60,393 nt of DNA from Pirellula sp. (GCA_021299695.1 JAJTEK010000006.1:1-60393); one strand, 5' to 3'. Positions 34,734 to 44,010 are shown, counted from the stretch's first letter. Notes: generated by a model not told the origin, from the letters alone. Made by a program: numbers and translations.

Positions 34734-35846
34734 ATGATCAAACGGATGTTGTTGACGGCCCTTGCCGTCGTGACCGCAGGATGGGTCGGAGCCGATGCTT
34801 TGGCCGGCCATGGTTCGAGTGGTGGATACGGTTCGAGCGGTGGATACGGCTCGAGTGGACACTATGGATCTTCAGGTGGATCTTCGGGCGGCTATGTCGG
34901 ACCGTTGCGTCGCCTGCACGATCGCATTCATACGCATATTGCGGCCAAGCATGCTCGGCACGCGGCGCGTTGGAATGCGAGCCACGGCAGCTCGGGCGGT
35001 TACGGATCCTCCGGATCGTACCGTGTCAGCAGCTATGGATCCTCTGGCGGAGGATCTTCAGGGGGCAGCTACTACGGAAGCGGTTCGTCCGGCGGTGGTT
35101 CCTCTGGTAGTAGTTACTACCGCAGTGGCTATACCAGTCATTACGGTAGCGGTTCCTCAGGCGGTGGTTCGTCCGGTGGCAGCTACGGTGGCTCGAGCTA
35201 CTACGTTCCGTCCTATGAATACGGGGCAACCGAAGGTGGCTACACCGTTCCGATGAACTCGACGAACGACGGTTATATCGGCGGCCAGACGTTCTCGGCC
35301 AGCCGAGCTTGGTCGACCAAGCCGTCGGTCTCGGGCACCGAAGTGCAGCTTACAGTAGACGTACCGATGGATGCGAAAGTTTTCGTCAACGGAAATCCGA
35401 CCAAGGCGACCGGAACCTCGCGTCAATTCGTCAGCAAGGATCTCAATCCGAGCGAAGCGTATCGATTTGAAGTCCAAGCTGTCTACGAAGTCGACGGTAA
35501 GGAAGTCAGCCAGACCAAGACCGTCATTGCCAAGTCCGGCAGTGCCGAATCCTTGGTTTTCGACCCTTCGTCCAGCGATGACCCTGTCGAGACGACGCTG
35601 ACGCTCAACGTTCCCGAGGGCGCCTCTGTGGTCCTGGCCAACAACTCGACCAAGAGCGACGGGAGCTTGCGCGTCTACCGCACCAAGCAGCTCAAGGTCG
35701 GCGAAGCTTGGGATGACTACAAAATCCAAGTCACCCTCAACGGGGTTACCAAGGAAAAGACCATCCGATTGATCGGCGGGGACAAGCTCGAGATGAGCTT
35801 CAATTTCGCGGATATCCAGGCCAACAAGTTGGCTTCGAACGATTAG
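34734..35846 (+). CDS. TIGR03000-domain secreted protein with Gly/Ser-rich N-terminal half
   Basis: 370 residues. A signal peptide (MIKRMLLTALAVVTAGWVGA) leads into a long Gly/Ser/Tyr repeat region with many GSSGG and GYGSSG units, interrupted by a basic helix (LHDRIHTHIAAKHARHAARW). The C-terminal half holds two TIGR03000-type beta domains: TVDVPMDAKVFVNGNPTKAT, then LNVPEGASVVLANNSTKSDG. TIGR03000 is known essentially only from planctomycetes; it is exported and of unknown function. The repeat half could make an extended, flexible linker or envelope anchor. A strong terminator follows. Confidence 0.9.
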   Translation: MIKRMLLTALAVVTAGWVGADALAGHGSSGGYGSSGGYGSSGHYGSSGGSSGGYVGPLRRLHDRIHTHIAAKHARHAARWNASHGSSGGYGSSGSYRVSSYGSSGGGSSGGSYYGSGSSGGGSSGSSYYRSGYTSHYGSGSSGGGSSGGSYGGSSYYVPSYEYGATEGGYTVPMNSTNDGYIGGQTFSASRAWSTKPSVSGTEVQLTVDVPMDAKVFVNGNPTKATGTSRQFVSKDLNPSEAYRFEVQAVYEVDGKEVSQTKTVIAKSGSAESLVFDPSSSDDPVETTLTLNVPEGASVVLANNSTKSDGSLRVYRTKQLKVGEAWDDYKIQVTLNGVTKEKTIRLIGGDKLEMSFNFADIQANKLASND

Positions 35847-35874
35847 TTTCCGATCACCGGTTTTCATCCACTGG

Positions 35875-35911
35875 AACCCTGCTGGATTTTTGCATCCAGC
35901 AGGGTTTTTTT
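35875..35911 (+). terminator. Strong intrinsic terminator
   Basis: CCCTGCTGGAT (35877-35887) and ATCCAGCAGGG (35894-35904) form a perfect 11-bp stem with a 6-base loop, followed by seven T. It ends the TIGR03000 gene. Confidence 0.93.
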
Positions 35912-36009
35912 ACGCCCGTTTGTACCAAGTTCCGTTCAAGTCGTATCGGAAATCCGATACACTAAGAGAGGTCTTGGTTTGTTCGGAATGCATATCGGAG
36001 GTTTCTAAC

Positions 36010-36810
36010 GTGGACATGCGCCAAACCCGCTTTGGAAAAACGTTCTGGATCGGACTATGTTCGGGTGTTGCCCTTTGTGCGATGCTTGCGAGTTTCTACT
36101 TCGTCGGACGATGGTCGGCCAGCTCTGCGGCTCTGGTGGAGCTTGAAAGTTCCAAGAGCATACCAGGCAACCGTCTTCATCCCGACCTACCCGTCGAGTG
36201 GCTCAAAGCCACCGCAACGCATGGGGGTGCGAACATCGCTGTTTGCACCGCGGCTGCCGGGGAGGAGGCCGAGGGCTTCTTCGCACTAGATTTCCTCACA
36301 GGTGACCTTAAAGGTTGGGTTTACTACCCACGAATGCAAGCCTTCGGTGGATTGTTCGCTACGAATGTCATTCAGTATCTAGGTACCGCAGGTGGTAAGA
36401 ATCCCGAATACCTACTTGTAAGCGGAGCTTCCGCATCGGGTCCAACCGGAGGTCAAGTTCGAGCCGCCCAATCGCTGATCTATGTCGTCGACGTCAAGCT
36501 TGGGACTTTCGTCGCTTTCGCGATTCCGTGGAACCGCGCGATGGAAAATTCTGGCGTCGCCCAAATGAATACCCTACTTCCTGTCGGTGGCGATGCGATC
36601 CGTCCGATGACCAATGCTGGCCAGCGTAAAGCTCCCGCATTGGATCCGAACCAAAAGGCCAACCAAGCCAACCCCAACGCCGTCAATCCGCCCAACGCGA
36701 ACCCGAACGCCAATCCCAATCAGGCCAACCCGAACGCGAATCCGAACGCCAATCCCAATCAGGCGAATCCGAATCAGGTACCCAACAACCAGAATCGCAA
36801 ACAACCTTAG
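36010..36810 (+). CDS. Membrane-anchored protein with NPNAN repeat tail
   Basis: 266 residues. Start: GTG at 36010, because GGAGG (35997-36001) lies 8 bases before it; an upstream frame would run through the terminator. One membrane helix (IGLCSGVALCAMLASFYFV) near the N-terminus is followed by a globular part (~90-220) that is not recognised, with pieces like VVDVKLGTFVAFAIPWNRAM. The last ~60 residues are almost only Asn, Pro, Ala and Gln in NPNAN/NPNQA units. It probably faces the periplasm. The repeat is coded by near-identical DNA units, so its length may vary between strains. Confidence 0.65.
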   Translation: MDMRQTRFGKTFWIGLCSGVALCAMLASFYFVGRWSASSAALVELESSKSIPGNRLHPDLPVEWLKATATHGGANIAVCTAAAGEEAEGFFALDFLTGDLKGWVYYPRMQAFGGLFATNVIQYLGTAGGKNPEYLLVSGASASGPTGGQVRAAQSLIYVVDVKLGTFVAFAIPWNRAMENSGVAQMNTLLPVGGDAIRPMTNAGQRKAPALDPNQKANQANPNAVNPPNANPNANPNQANPNANPNANPNQANPNQVPNNQNRKQP

Positions 36811-36839
36811 ACCGCTAGCAACTTAGATTTTTCAAGCCG

Positions 36840-38030
36840 ATGCCAATTAGTGAATGGGTCAGTCGACGTGTATTCCAGTTCGTCCATGGAAACAACCTCG
36901 TATACAACACTTGTTGGGAGGACCCAAGGCTTGATCGCCAAACGCTCAACCTGACTTCTCAAGACAGGTTGTTGGTCATCACCTCGGCCGGCTGCAACGC
37001 CTTGGACTACCTGCTAGCCGGTGCGGGCCAAGTCTATGCCGTCGACATGAACCCTCGTCAAAACGCGTTGCTGGAGCTTAAGGCTTCGGCGATTCGCAAT
37101 CTGAGCTACGAGCAGTTCTTCGACATGTTCGGACGCGGGCATCTCCCGATGGCCGAGTCTCTCTATGCAGCGAAACTTCGCGAAAGCCTATCGTCGCAGT
37201 CCCGCAAGTACTGGGACCGTTGGATCAAGTTCTTCGATCATCCCAAGAAGTCTTTTTACTTCCGAGGGACTTCGGGTACCTTTGCCCACATGGTCGGCAA
37301 TTACATCGACAAAGTCGCCCGATGCCGAGGCGAAATCAACGAACTTCTCGACGCTTCCTCGCTCGATACCCAGCGCGAGCTCTATGCGGATCTGAAAGAA
37401 AAGGTCTGGTCAAAGACCCTGCAGTTTGCGATGAACCGCGACACAACCTTGAGCCTTTTGGGGGTACCCAAAGCCCAACGCAAACAGATCGATGATCAGT
37501 ACCCGGGCGGGATCGTCAAGTTCGTCGAAGACTCGATCGATACGGTCTTTTCCAAGCTGCCCATCCAAGACAACTACTTCTGGCGAGTTTACATCACCGG
37601 ATCCTACACCCCGGCGTGTTGTCCGGAATATCTCAAGCCGGAGAACTTCCAAAAACTTCGCGACGGCTTGCTCGATCAACTCACGGTTCGCACCGATTCG
37701 GTCGAAGGATTCCTGCGAAAACACCAAGGCACAATCTCCCGTTTCGTCCTCCTGGATCATATGGATTGGCTCAGCGACCACTACTTCCCGCTTTTGGAAT
37801 CCGAGTGGCAAGCCATCCTCGATCGAGCCGCTCCGAACACCCGAATCCTTTGGCGATCGGGCGGTCTGCGCACCGATTTTCTCAACGATGTGACCGTCAC
37901 GCGAAACGGCAAATCCTATCTGCTCCCCGAGCTTTTGACCTACCATACCGATCTGGCTTCCCAACTCCATCAGCTCGATCGAGTCCACACCTACGGAAGC
38001 TTTTACATCGCCGATCTGGCCAACGCCTGA
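36840..38030 (+). CDS. DUF3419 protein, BtaA-like 3-amino-3-carboxypropyl transferase
   Basis: 396 residues. The start of the protein (FVHGNNLVYNTCWEDPRLDR) and the SAM-binding stretch (ITSAGCNALDYLLAGAGQVY, then AVDMNPRQNALLEL) are characteristic of DUF3419. That family includes BtaA, which transfers the aminocarboxypropyl group of SAM to diacylglycerol in betaine-lipid synthesis. The length fits BtaA (about 400). A BtaB-like N-methyltransferase, needed to finish the betaine lipid, is not nearby. So either the product is used differently or BtaB is elsewhere. The gene lies 29 bp after the repeat protein and 24 bp before argJ. Confidence 0.85.
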   Translation: MPISEWVSRRVFQFVHGNNLVYNTCWEDPRLDRQTLNLTSQDRLLVITSAGCNALDYLLAGAGQVYAVDMNPRQNALLELKASAIRNLSYEQFFDMFGRGHLPMAESLYAAKLRESLSSQSRKYWDRWIKFFDHPKKSFYFRGTSGTFAHMVGNYIDKVARCRGEINELLDASSLDTQRELYADLKEKVWSKTLQFAMNRDTTLSLLGVPKAQRKQIDDQYPGGIVKFVEDSIDTVFSKLPIQDNYFWRVYITGSYTPACCPEYLKPENFQKLRDGLLDQLTVRTDSVEGFLRKHQGTISRFVLLDHMDWLSDHYFPLLESEWQAILDRAAPNTRILWRSGGLRTDFLNDVTVTRNGKSYLLPELLTYHTDLASQLHQLDRVHTYGSFYIADLANA

Positions 38031-38054
38031 TCGCTTTCCAAGGAGTCTTCTACG

Positions 38055-39257
38055 ATGCAGTTGCCTAAGGGTTTTCGTTTTGCTGGCGTCAGCGCCGGGA
38101 TCAAGAGTCGAGCCGGAGCCAAAGACGTCGCAATGATCGTCTCAGACCTGCCCTGCACCGCCGCCGGGGTCTATACGACCAATCAGATCGTCGCTGCCCC
38201 TGTCGTGCTCTCGCGGTCCCGTACCCCGTCCTCCTCACTCCGTGGCATCGTGATCAACAGCGGAAACGCGAACGCTTGCACCGGACTCCAAGGGGACCTC
38301 GACGCGGCCGAAATGACTCGCTTGGCGGCCGCCTGTGTCCCGAACTCTGACGGCCTCAAAGCGGATGATTTCCTCGTCATGAGCACTGGCATCATCGGTC
38401 GCAAACTACCGATGAACAAAATCAAATCCGGGATCGAACTGGCGGCCAAAAGCCTCGGGCCAAGCGATGGTCATTTCCTAGACGCCTGCGATGGGATCAT
38501 GACCACCGACGCCTTTCGCAAGACCGCCCACCGAAACATCACCACCTCGCGCGGCTCGCATGCGATCGTCGGTATGTGCAAAGGTGCCGGGATGATCGGT
38601 CCCAAAATGGCCACCATGCTCGCGATCGTCGTGACCGATGCACCCATCGAAGCGACCCGAGCGCAAAGGATCTTGCAAGCGGCCGCAAACCGATCGTTCA
38701 ACTGCATCAGTGTCGAAGGCCACATGAGCACCAACGACTCTCTGGTTTTGCTGGCCCAAGCTCCCTCGTCCAAACAACCGTCGCTCAACGATGAAGATCT
38801 TGCGCTGTTCGAAGCGGAACTGACTCAACTGTGCATCGATCTAGCGAAAATGATCCCCGACGACGGCGAAGGTGCAACGCACCTGATCGAAATCTGCGTC
38901 CACGGGGCCAACACCCAAGCCGATGCCGATGCGATCGCTCGCAACATCGCGTTGAGCAACTTGGTCAAAACCGCGATCACCGGCGGGGATCCAAACTGGG
39001 GACGCATCGTCTCGGCAGCAGGCTTTGCCGGGGTCCCGATCCAACCGAAAAGAACCGCTCTGAAGATCAACTCCATCCCTTTGTTCGACGCTGGTGAACC
39101 TTTAGAGTTTGATGCCAAAGTAGTCAGCGAATCGATTCGATCGAGCAAACTTACTTCGATCGACCTTCAAGTCGGCTTAGGACCCGGCTCGGCTACCCAT
39201 TGGACTACCGACCTGAACACCGAGTACGTCCGCTTCAACTCAGAGTACTCGACGTGA
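38055..39257 (+). CDS. argJ: Glutamate N-acetyltransferase / amino-acid acetyltransferase ArgJ
   Basis: 400 residues, the usual ArgJ length. The self-cleavage site is in GPKMATMLAIVVTDA: cleavage before Thr187 frees the catalytic nucleophile and gives alpha and beta subunits. Other family blocks are SGNANACTG near the N-terminus and GGDPNWGRIVSAAG near the C-terminus. The enzyme recycles the acetyl group in arginine synthesis, from acetylornithine to glutamate. AAGGAG lies before the ATG. No other arg gene is in the window. Confidence 0.96.
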   Translation: MQLPKGFRFAGVSAGIKSRAGAKDVAMIVSDLPCTAAGVYTTNQIVAAPVVLSRSRTPSSSLRGIVINSGNANACTGLQGDLDAAEMTRLAAACVPNSDGLKADDFLVMSTGIIGRKLPMNKIKSGIELAAKSLGPSDGHFLDACDGIMTTDAFRKTAHRNITTSRGSHAIVGMCKGAGMIGPKMATMLAIVVTDAPIEATRAQRILQAAANRSFNCISVEGHMSTNDSLVLLAQAPSSKQPSLNDEDLALFEAELTQLCIDLAKMIPDDGEGATHLIEICVHGANTQADADAIARNIALSNLVKTAITGGDPNWGRIVSAAGFAGVPIQPKRTALKINSIPLFDAGEPLEFDAKVVSESIRSSKLTSIDLQVGLGPGSATHWTTDLNTEYVRFNSEYST

Positions 39258-39455
39258 ACGCCAAGGTGCGAAGAGAAGAGAAGCGAAGAGAAAAACGCAA
39301 AGGTGCAAAGGCGCAAGGACGCAAAGAAGAAGGAAGTAGGTTGAAGGAAGTAGGAAGTGTGGCATGCTCTGCTTCTTATCTACTTTACCTCTTTCTCTTT
39401 CTTCCTCTCTGTGTTCTCTGGTGCCTCTGTGTTTCACTCTCTTCGACTGTTTGAC
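39257..39455. repeat. Composite purine/pyrimidine repeat between convergent genes
   Basis: The left half has loose ~9-10-base units (AAGGTGCGAAG, AAAGGTGCAAAGGCGCAAGG, ACGCAAAG). The right half has the complementary type (CTCTGTGTTCTCTGGTGCC, CTCTGTGTTT). Such CGCAAAG/CACAGAG-type units are a common dispersed element in many bacteria. It sits between argJ and the convergent M28 peptidase gene and may help to end both transcripts. Confidence 0.55.
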
Positions 39456-39467
39456 CCTCTTCGGGCT

Positions 39468-41327
39468 TTAGGTCCCGATTTGCGACTTCAGGACGATCAT
39501 CTCCTGATCTCGCTGGACTTGGACCTCGAGATCGTCGCCGGGTTTATAGGTCTGGAGAGCTTGGTCCATCTCCTCTCGGTTTGCGATTTCGCGATCACCG
39601 ATCTTGAGGATGCGGTCATTGGGTTCGACACCGGCTTTCTTGGCCCAGCCGCCTGGCATGACCCGTTCGACGACCACACCTTGCTCCCCTTGTTTGATCC
39701 GCACGCCTAGGCGAATTTTGTTCGACCCGCTTCTGAGGAACGTCGGTCGCTCTGGGTTATGGGCGATATGGTCGGTCAGGAAGACAACCATTTCGGAGAT
39801 CTTGGAGATTCCCTCGACATTGATCTTCTCGAAGTCATCGCTGGGTCGGTGGTAATCGGGATGGAAGCCTGAGAAGAAGTGGTAGACTGGAATCCCTTTC
39901 AAGAAAAAGGATTGGTGATCGCTCGGACCGACCCCTTCGGGTTGGCGCTTGATGTCAAAACCTTGCTTCTCGTTCGAACGGGTTAGCAGATCATCGAATT
40001 CTTTGGCCGTACCGGTGCCGTAGACCGTCAGGATGTTCTCGGAGATTCGTCCTACCATGTCGAGGTTGAGCATTGCGACGGTTTGGGCAAGATCGAATCG
40101 TGGGTGATTGACGTAGTATTCGCTACCGATGAGGCCGAGTTCCTCGGCGCTGAAGGTCATAAAGAGGATACTTCGACGAGGCTTATCGGCAGGTGACTCT
40201 TTGGCCATTTCGACAATGCGACGCGCGGTTTCCAGGAGTCCGACGGTTCCAGAAGCGTTGTCGTCGGCCCCGTTGTGGATCGCGAATGTTCCTGGGGCCA
40301 GGGAGCCTGCGCCCCCCATGCCGACGTGGTCAAAGTGAGCTCCGACGACGACGTACTCTTGGGCCAATGCTCCTTGGCCAGGCAAAAGGCCCAAAACGTT
40401 CATCGAGGGGATTTTTCGTCGGGTCACATCCGACTGTCCGCTTGCGGACCAACCGGTCATCTCAAAAGACTGCGGTTGGAGTTTCTCATCGATGGCCGCT
40501 TCGAGTTCGACCAGGGATTTGCCGGCCTCTTGGAGCCAAGCTTCAGCCATCGAGCGACTGACAAAGAAGGTAGGGATCTTATCGCCCTCGGGGTTATTGC
40601 CTGCTCCTGAGACAGGCAAGAGCGCTCCGGGATTCTCTTTTTCGGACGCAGCGTCGTTGATCAGGATCAAGGCAGCGGCGCCATGCTTGGCCGCATTGGA
40701 TTCCTTGCTGGTGAAGAAAGCGTATTGGCTAGGCTGGGTTCCTATGAAAGGGCCGGTATCTGTTGCGGGCTTGGGCTGCTTGCGAATCACCAGGACCGCT
40801 TTGCCTTGGACATCGAGTCCCTCGTAGTCGTCGTATTTGAAATTCTCTTCGTTGGCACTGATGCCGTAACCGGCAAAGACCAGCGGGGCGTCGAACTTTC
40901 CGTTCGTTCCGATGGCTTGTGGTTGAAAATCGTCGGCAAGAGCAAGCGGCAGCTTGGTGCCGTCGGGTTTGGTCAGAACCAGTTGGTTCGTTTCGGGCGA
41001 GGCTCCAGGTTCGCCAGTGACTTCGAAGTACTGAAAGGGTTTTCCGTCGAACAGATCGGTTTGGAGGCCTAGTTCTCCGAAACGCTTGGCGATGAAATCG
41101 GCAGCGAGCTTCAGACCTGGGGTTTCTGCGGCTCGGCCTTTGAGGTCGTCGGAAGCCAGATAGGAGATATCGGCGTAGATCCGTTCCTCAGCAGGTGTCT
41201 TGAGAACCGGTCCTTTGGCCACGGGGTTTTCATCCGCCGAGCTTTGCCCCCAGAGGAATCCACCTAGCGTCAAAGAAAGAAGAGCGACGGGTGCAAATGA
41301 TTTCGACCTATTCGACGTATTCGACAT
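39468..41327 (-). CDS. Secreted M28-family aminopeptidase with PDZ domain
   Basis: About 619 residues from ATG 41327; a signal peptide (SFAPVALLSLTLGGFLWGQ) follows. A protease-associated (PA) domain is inserted (AALILINDAAS region). The M28 zinc-peptidase core has GAHFDHVGM (His/Asp ligands), HNGADDNASGT, SAEELGLIGSEYY (general base Glu and ligand Glu) and NLDMVGR, with a last His in VGPSDHQSFF. The C-terminal ~90 residues form a PDZ domain (GVRIKQGEQGVVVERVMPGG). It should remove N-terminal residues from peptides outside the cytoplasm. The PDZ domain probably binds substrate ends. Confidence 0.9.
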   Translation of the reverse strand: MSNTSNRSKSFAPVALLSLTLGGFLWGQSSADENPVAKGPVLKTPAEERIYADISYLASDDLKGRAAETPGLKLAADFIAKRFGELGLQTDLFDGKPFQYFEVTGEPGASPETNQLVLTKPDGTKLPLALADDFQPQAIGTNGKFDAPLVFAGYGISANEENFKYDDYEGLDVQGKAVLVIRKQPKPATDTGPFIGTQPSQYAFFTSKESNAAKHGAAALILINDAASEKENPGALLPVSGAGNNPEGDKIPTFFVSRSMAEAWLQEAGKSLVELEAAIDEKLQPQSFEMTGWSASGQSDVTRRKIPSMNVLGLLPGQGALAQEYVVVGAHFDHVGMGGAGSLAPGTFAIHNGADDNASGTVGLLETARRIVEMAKESPADKPRRSILFMTFSAEELGLIGSEYYVNHPRFDLAQTVAMLNLDMVGRISENILTVYGTGTAKEFDDLLTRSNEKQGFDIKRQPEGVGPSDHQSFFLKGIPVYHFFSGFHPDYHRPSDDFEKINVEGISKISEMVVFLTDHIAHNPERPTFLRSGSNKIRLGVRIKQGEQGVVVERVMPGGWAKKAGVEPNDRILKIGDREIANREEMDQALQTYKPGDDLEVQVQRDQEMIVLKSQIGT

Positions 41328-41521
41328 GTTCGTAGGTTGGTTTTTAAGAAGGTGCAAACAAAGACCGAGCGGGCTGTCAGTTTAGTAGATTTTCAGGGAA
41401 TCGTCACACGGATATTGGCGGTTTCTCAGCTCTCGAGAGCCGGTGCAGGGGGAAAACTGAACCAATTTCGTCTATTTTCTCCTGTCCTGCGTATAATCGG
41501 TGCAAGACAAAGGAGTGCGAC

Positions 41522-42604
41522 ATGCAGGAGTCATTCACGATCCCGTCGGATTTCGTCGACACGGAGCTCTTTGAAATCCCCAAGGGCTTGCCGGAGGACG
41601 AATTCTCCAAACGGGTTGTTCAGTTATTTCGTGACCAGTTTCGCCAGATGGGGGCCAAGGCCCAGGTGGCTTATGCCCCCCAGGATCGGGCGTATGTGGT
41701 CGATTGGAACAGGCCTGAGGATCTCATGGGGATCATCATCAAGGCTGGGGATCTGTGCAACGAAGGTAAGCCTCGGAAGGGCGCCTGCAGGCTTTGGATC
41801 TTGTTGCTTGTCCCGGAAATGACCGAAGACGAATCGGTGCACGCAGCCTTTGTCTTAGGCGGCGCCCTGAACATGCTCCGGTACTTTGGAGGAGCCATCA
41901 CCATTCTCGAACGTGTGATCCGTAAAAAACCTGACCATCACGAGGCGATGATCGCTTTGGGTTCGGCGGAATTGATGAGGGGCAACCGGCAGATCGGTGA
42001 AGCTTGGCTGCGCAAGGCCTTGTCGTTATCGGCTGAGAACGCGCAAGCGATCCGAAACCTAGGGGTCTGCCTGATGATGCAAAACAGGCATGCCGAGGCG
42101 ATCGTCGAATTCAAACGATGCATCCAACTAACCCCCAACGATGCGGCTTTGTATGTGACGCTCGGGCAATGCTACGAAGTGCTCGGACAGGAGCCCGAAC
42201 AAGCTGTTGCAATGTTTCAAAAAGCGCTAGATCTCGGTGGCCCCGAATCTCTTATGGAGACGGCCCGCAAGTACCAGTACAAGTATGCGGACTTGGAAGT
42301 CCCCTCGGATGAGGATTTTCGAGACGACGTCTACGAAGCCTACCTGGATGCTTTTGTGCGGATGAGAACCATGCCCCAAGAGCAACTCGGAAAGGTCATC
42401 AACGAGATCTACGGGTTGTTGAAGGCCAACGAAAGGCCGACCGATCCGCTCACAACCTACTTCCGGCTTGATTCGATCCAGGAGACGGTCAGTCACATGC
42501 ACATGATTTGCCTGATGAAGGTACTGGTTTTGGAGGTCGCGCCTCAGACGGACATCGGAACGGAATTCAGCCGCGAGTACCATGCAGCCAAAGAGCATCG
42601 CTAG
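41522..42604 (+). CDS. TPR protein of unknown function
   Basis: 360 residues with no signal peptide. Tetratricopeptide repeats lie in the centre, about residues 110-245 (AMIALGSAELMRGNRQIGEA, AQAIRNLGVCLMMQNRHAEA, AALYVTLGQCYEVLGQEPEQ). The N- and C-terminal parts are not recognised. TPRs build a helical scaffold for protein contacts; the partner cannot be inferred. AAGGAG stands 8 bases before the ATG. A REP hairpin follows the stop within 20 bases. Confidence 0.75.
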   Translation: MQESFTIPSDFVDTELFEIPKGLPEDEFSKRVVQLFRDQFRQMGAKAQVAYAPQDRAYVVDWNRPEDLMGIIIKAGDLCNEGKPRKGACRLWILLLVPEMTEDESVHAAFVLGGALNMLRYFGGAITILERVIRKKPDHHEAMIALGSAELMRGNRQIGEAWLRKALSLSAENAQAIRNLGVCLMMQNRHAEAIVEFKRCIQLTPNDAALYVTLGQCYEVLGQEPEQAVAMFQKALDLGGPESLMETARKYQYKYADLEVPSDEDFRDDVYEAYLDAFVRMRTMPQEQLGKVINEIYGLLKANERPTDPLTTYFRLDSIQETVSHMHMICLMKVLVLEVAPQTDIGTEFSREYHAAKEHR

Positions 42605-42605
42605 C

Positions 42606-42665
42606 AACACGCCTTGGGCTTCAGACGGGGCAAGCCCGCCTGGGAGCCCGCCTGGGAGGCTCCTG
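42606..42665 (+). repeat. Single REP element of the 43-45 kb family
   Basis: It repeats ACACGCCTTGGGCTTCAGAC and the hairpin of the tandem arrays, with one arm changed (CCCGCCTG instead of CCCGTCTG). It lies between the TPR gene and the convergent SOUL gene. Confidence 0.85.
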
Positions 42666-42688
42666 AAGCCTCTAGGTCACAGCAATTA

Positions 42689-43300
42689 CTATTTCAAGCG
42701 AATCAGGACTTCGTTGCGGCGAAGTGGGCTTGGTGTGAAGGGTGGATCGTAGCCGGCCGTTTCAACGCCGCTGGAGTCCTGTGCGTCGTCTGCGACCAAG
42801 CCCTTGGACTCCATCCAACTTCGCAGTTTGGTTTCTGCCTCTTTGGCCGCCTTGGCGCTCATCTGGCCGGAAAACCGCACGACCGCAAACCGACCCCCGA
42901 CGCGTTTGCGGACCTCGACTCCTGGGCCGGTGGGCGCGGGTACCTCGGAGTCGGCGATCTCCTTGGGCATCACAAAGCCCATCTGAACAGCCGATTCGCT
43001 CTTGTCATTTTCCATGAAGACAGGGGTCGTCATCGCTATTTTTTTGTCCGATGCGTTGGCGCCGCTGATGTACCGAAACAGCTTCATGAAGCTGCCGTCT
43101 CGGCCCTGCGCATCGAGCTTGGTGCGGGTCGCGACGAGCATCAAGTCGGTGTATTCGCGAACCTCGAACTTTCCGTCCTTTTCGACCACCTTGTACTCGG
43201 CCGACTCATAAGCCCCTCGCGCCATGGTGTTCCAGGCCGCTAAGGCGGTAAAAATCAGCAATCCGGCTGCCGATAGATAGATCATTCGACTGTACTTCAT
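42689..43300 (-). CDS. SOUL haem-binding family protein
   Basis: 203 residues. An N-terminal membrane helix or signal (YLSAAGLLIFTALAAWNTMA) precedes a SOUL domain: EYKVVEKDGKFEVREYTDLM, then FRYISGANASDKKIAMTTPV and RFAVVRFSGQMSAKAAKEAE. SOUL/p22HBP proteins bind haem or tetrapyrroles in eukaryotes; bacterial members are usually membrane-anchored and of unproven role. GGAGG lies about 10 bases before the ATG. Both sides are flanked by REP elements. Confidence 0.9.
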   Translation of the reverse strand: MKYSRMIYLSAAGLLIFTALAAWNTMARGAYESAEYKVVEKDGKFEVREYTDLMLVATRTKLDAQGRDGSFMKLFRYISGANASDKKIAMTTPVFMENDKSESAVQMGFVMPKEIADSEVPAPTGPGVEVRKRVGGRFAVVRFSGQMSAKAAKEAETKLRSWMESKGLVADDAQDSSGVETAGYDPPFTPSPLRRNEVLIRLK

Positions 43301-43365
43301 AGGGAAAACGCCCTCCGGCGATGAGGAATGGACCTTGTATTCTGTGTACTGTATCGCGGAGTCAA

Positions 43366-43740
43366 TCAGCCCGTCTGGGAGCCCGACAGGGTGCGTAGCT
43401 ACACGCCTTGGGCTTCAGACGGGGCAAGCCCGTCTGGGAGCCGTTGCGGGAGCCCGACTGGTGCTAGCTACGCGCCTTGGGCTTCAGACGGGGCAAGCCC
43501 GTCTGGGAGCCGTTGCGGGAGCCCGACTGGTGCTAGCTACACGCCTTGGGCTTCAGACGGGGCAAGCCCGTCTGGGAGCCGTTGCGGGAGCCCGACTGGT
43601 GCGTAGCTACACGCCTTGGGCTTCAGACGGGGCAAGCCCGTCTGGGAGCCGTTCGGGAGCCCGACTGGTGCTAGCTACATGCCTTGGGCTTCAGACGGGA
43701 CAAGCCCGTCTGGGAGCCGTTTGGGCGTTTCTGGGAGCCT
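43366..43740 (+). repeat. Upstream REP array: five tandem units, period ~69 bp
   Basis: REP hairpins lie at 43416-43436, 43485-43505, 43554-43574, 43624-43644 and 43692-43712. Each has stem CAGACGGG/CCCGTCTG around GCAAG, and the last unit has the variant core GACAAG. Spacing is 69, 69, 70 and 68. The rest of the unit contains CTAGCTACACGCC and GGAGCCCGACTGGTG. Frames reading GSPTGASY through it are repeat artefacts. Confidence 0.95.
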
Positions 43741-43806
43741 GACAAACTGTCCAACGACGCTCGAGCGTTACCCTGTCAGGCCATCCAACGAGGTGAGACG
43801 GCCCCC

Positions 43807-43924
43807 GACGGGCTTGCCCCGTCCGGTGCCCACGGTTCAAAGCTAGAGATGTAGCCCCTCCTACCCTCCACTCCTGCCTGACAACCCGACAGGGCATTCA
43901 AGACCCCGACGGGCTTGCCCCGTC
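43807..43924 (-). repeat. Two REP hairpins in inverted orientation before the transposase gene
   Basis: GACGGGCTTGCCCCGTC occurs at 43807-43823 and 43908-43924, the reverse orientation of the array hairpins, with flanking CCC...CGG. Together with the array they form a head-to-head REP arrangement upstream of the transposase. Confidence 0.85.
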
Positions 43925-44010
43925 CGGTGAATCAGGTTCCCAAGCTACAAACCCTCTCCGGCGCTAAAATTCAACGATCTCCAACACCCACTACAAAAAG
44001 GAGCTACCCA

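Noticed and set aside
35890-36009. Longer N-terminus for the NPNAN-repeat protein
   Set aside because: The extra codons run through the stem and T-run of the terminator at 35875-35911, while GTG at 36010 has GGAGG at good spacing.
43328-43846. Open frames reading GSPTGASYTPWASDG through the REP array
   Set aside because: They exist in several frames only because the DNA repeats; there is no ribosome site and no family pattern.
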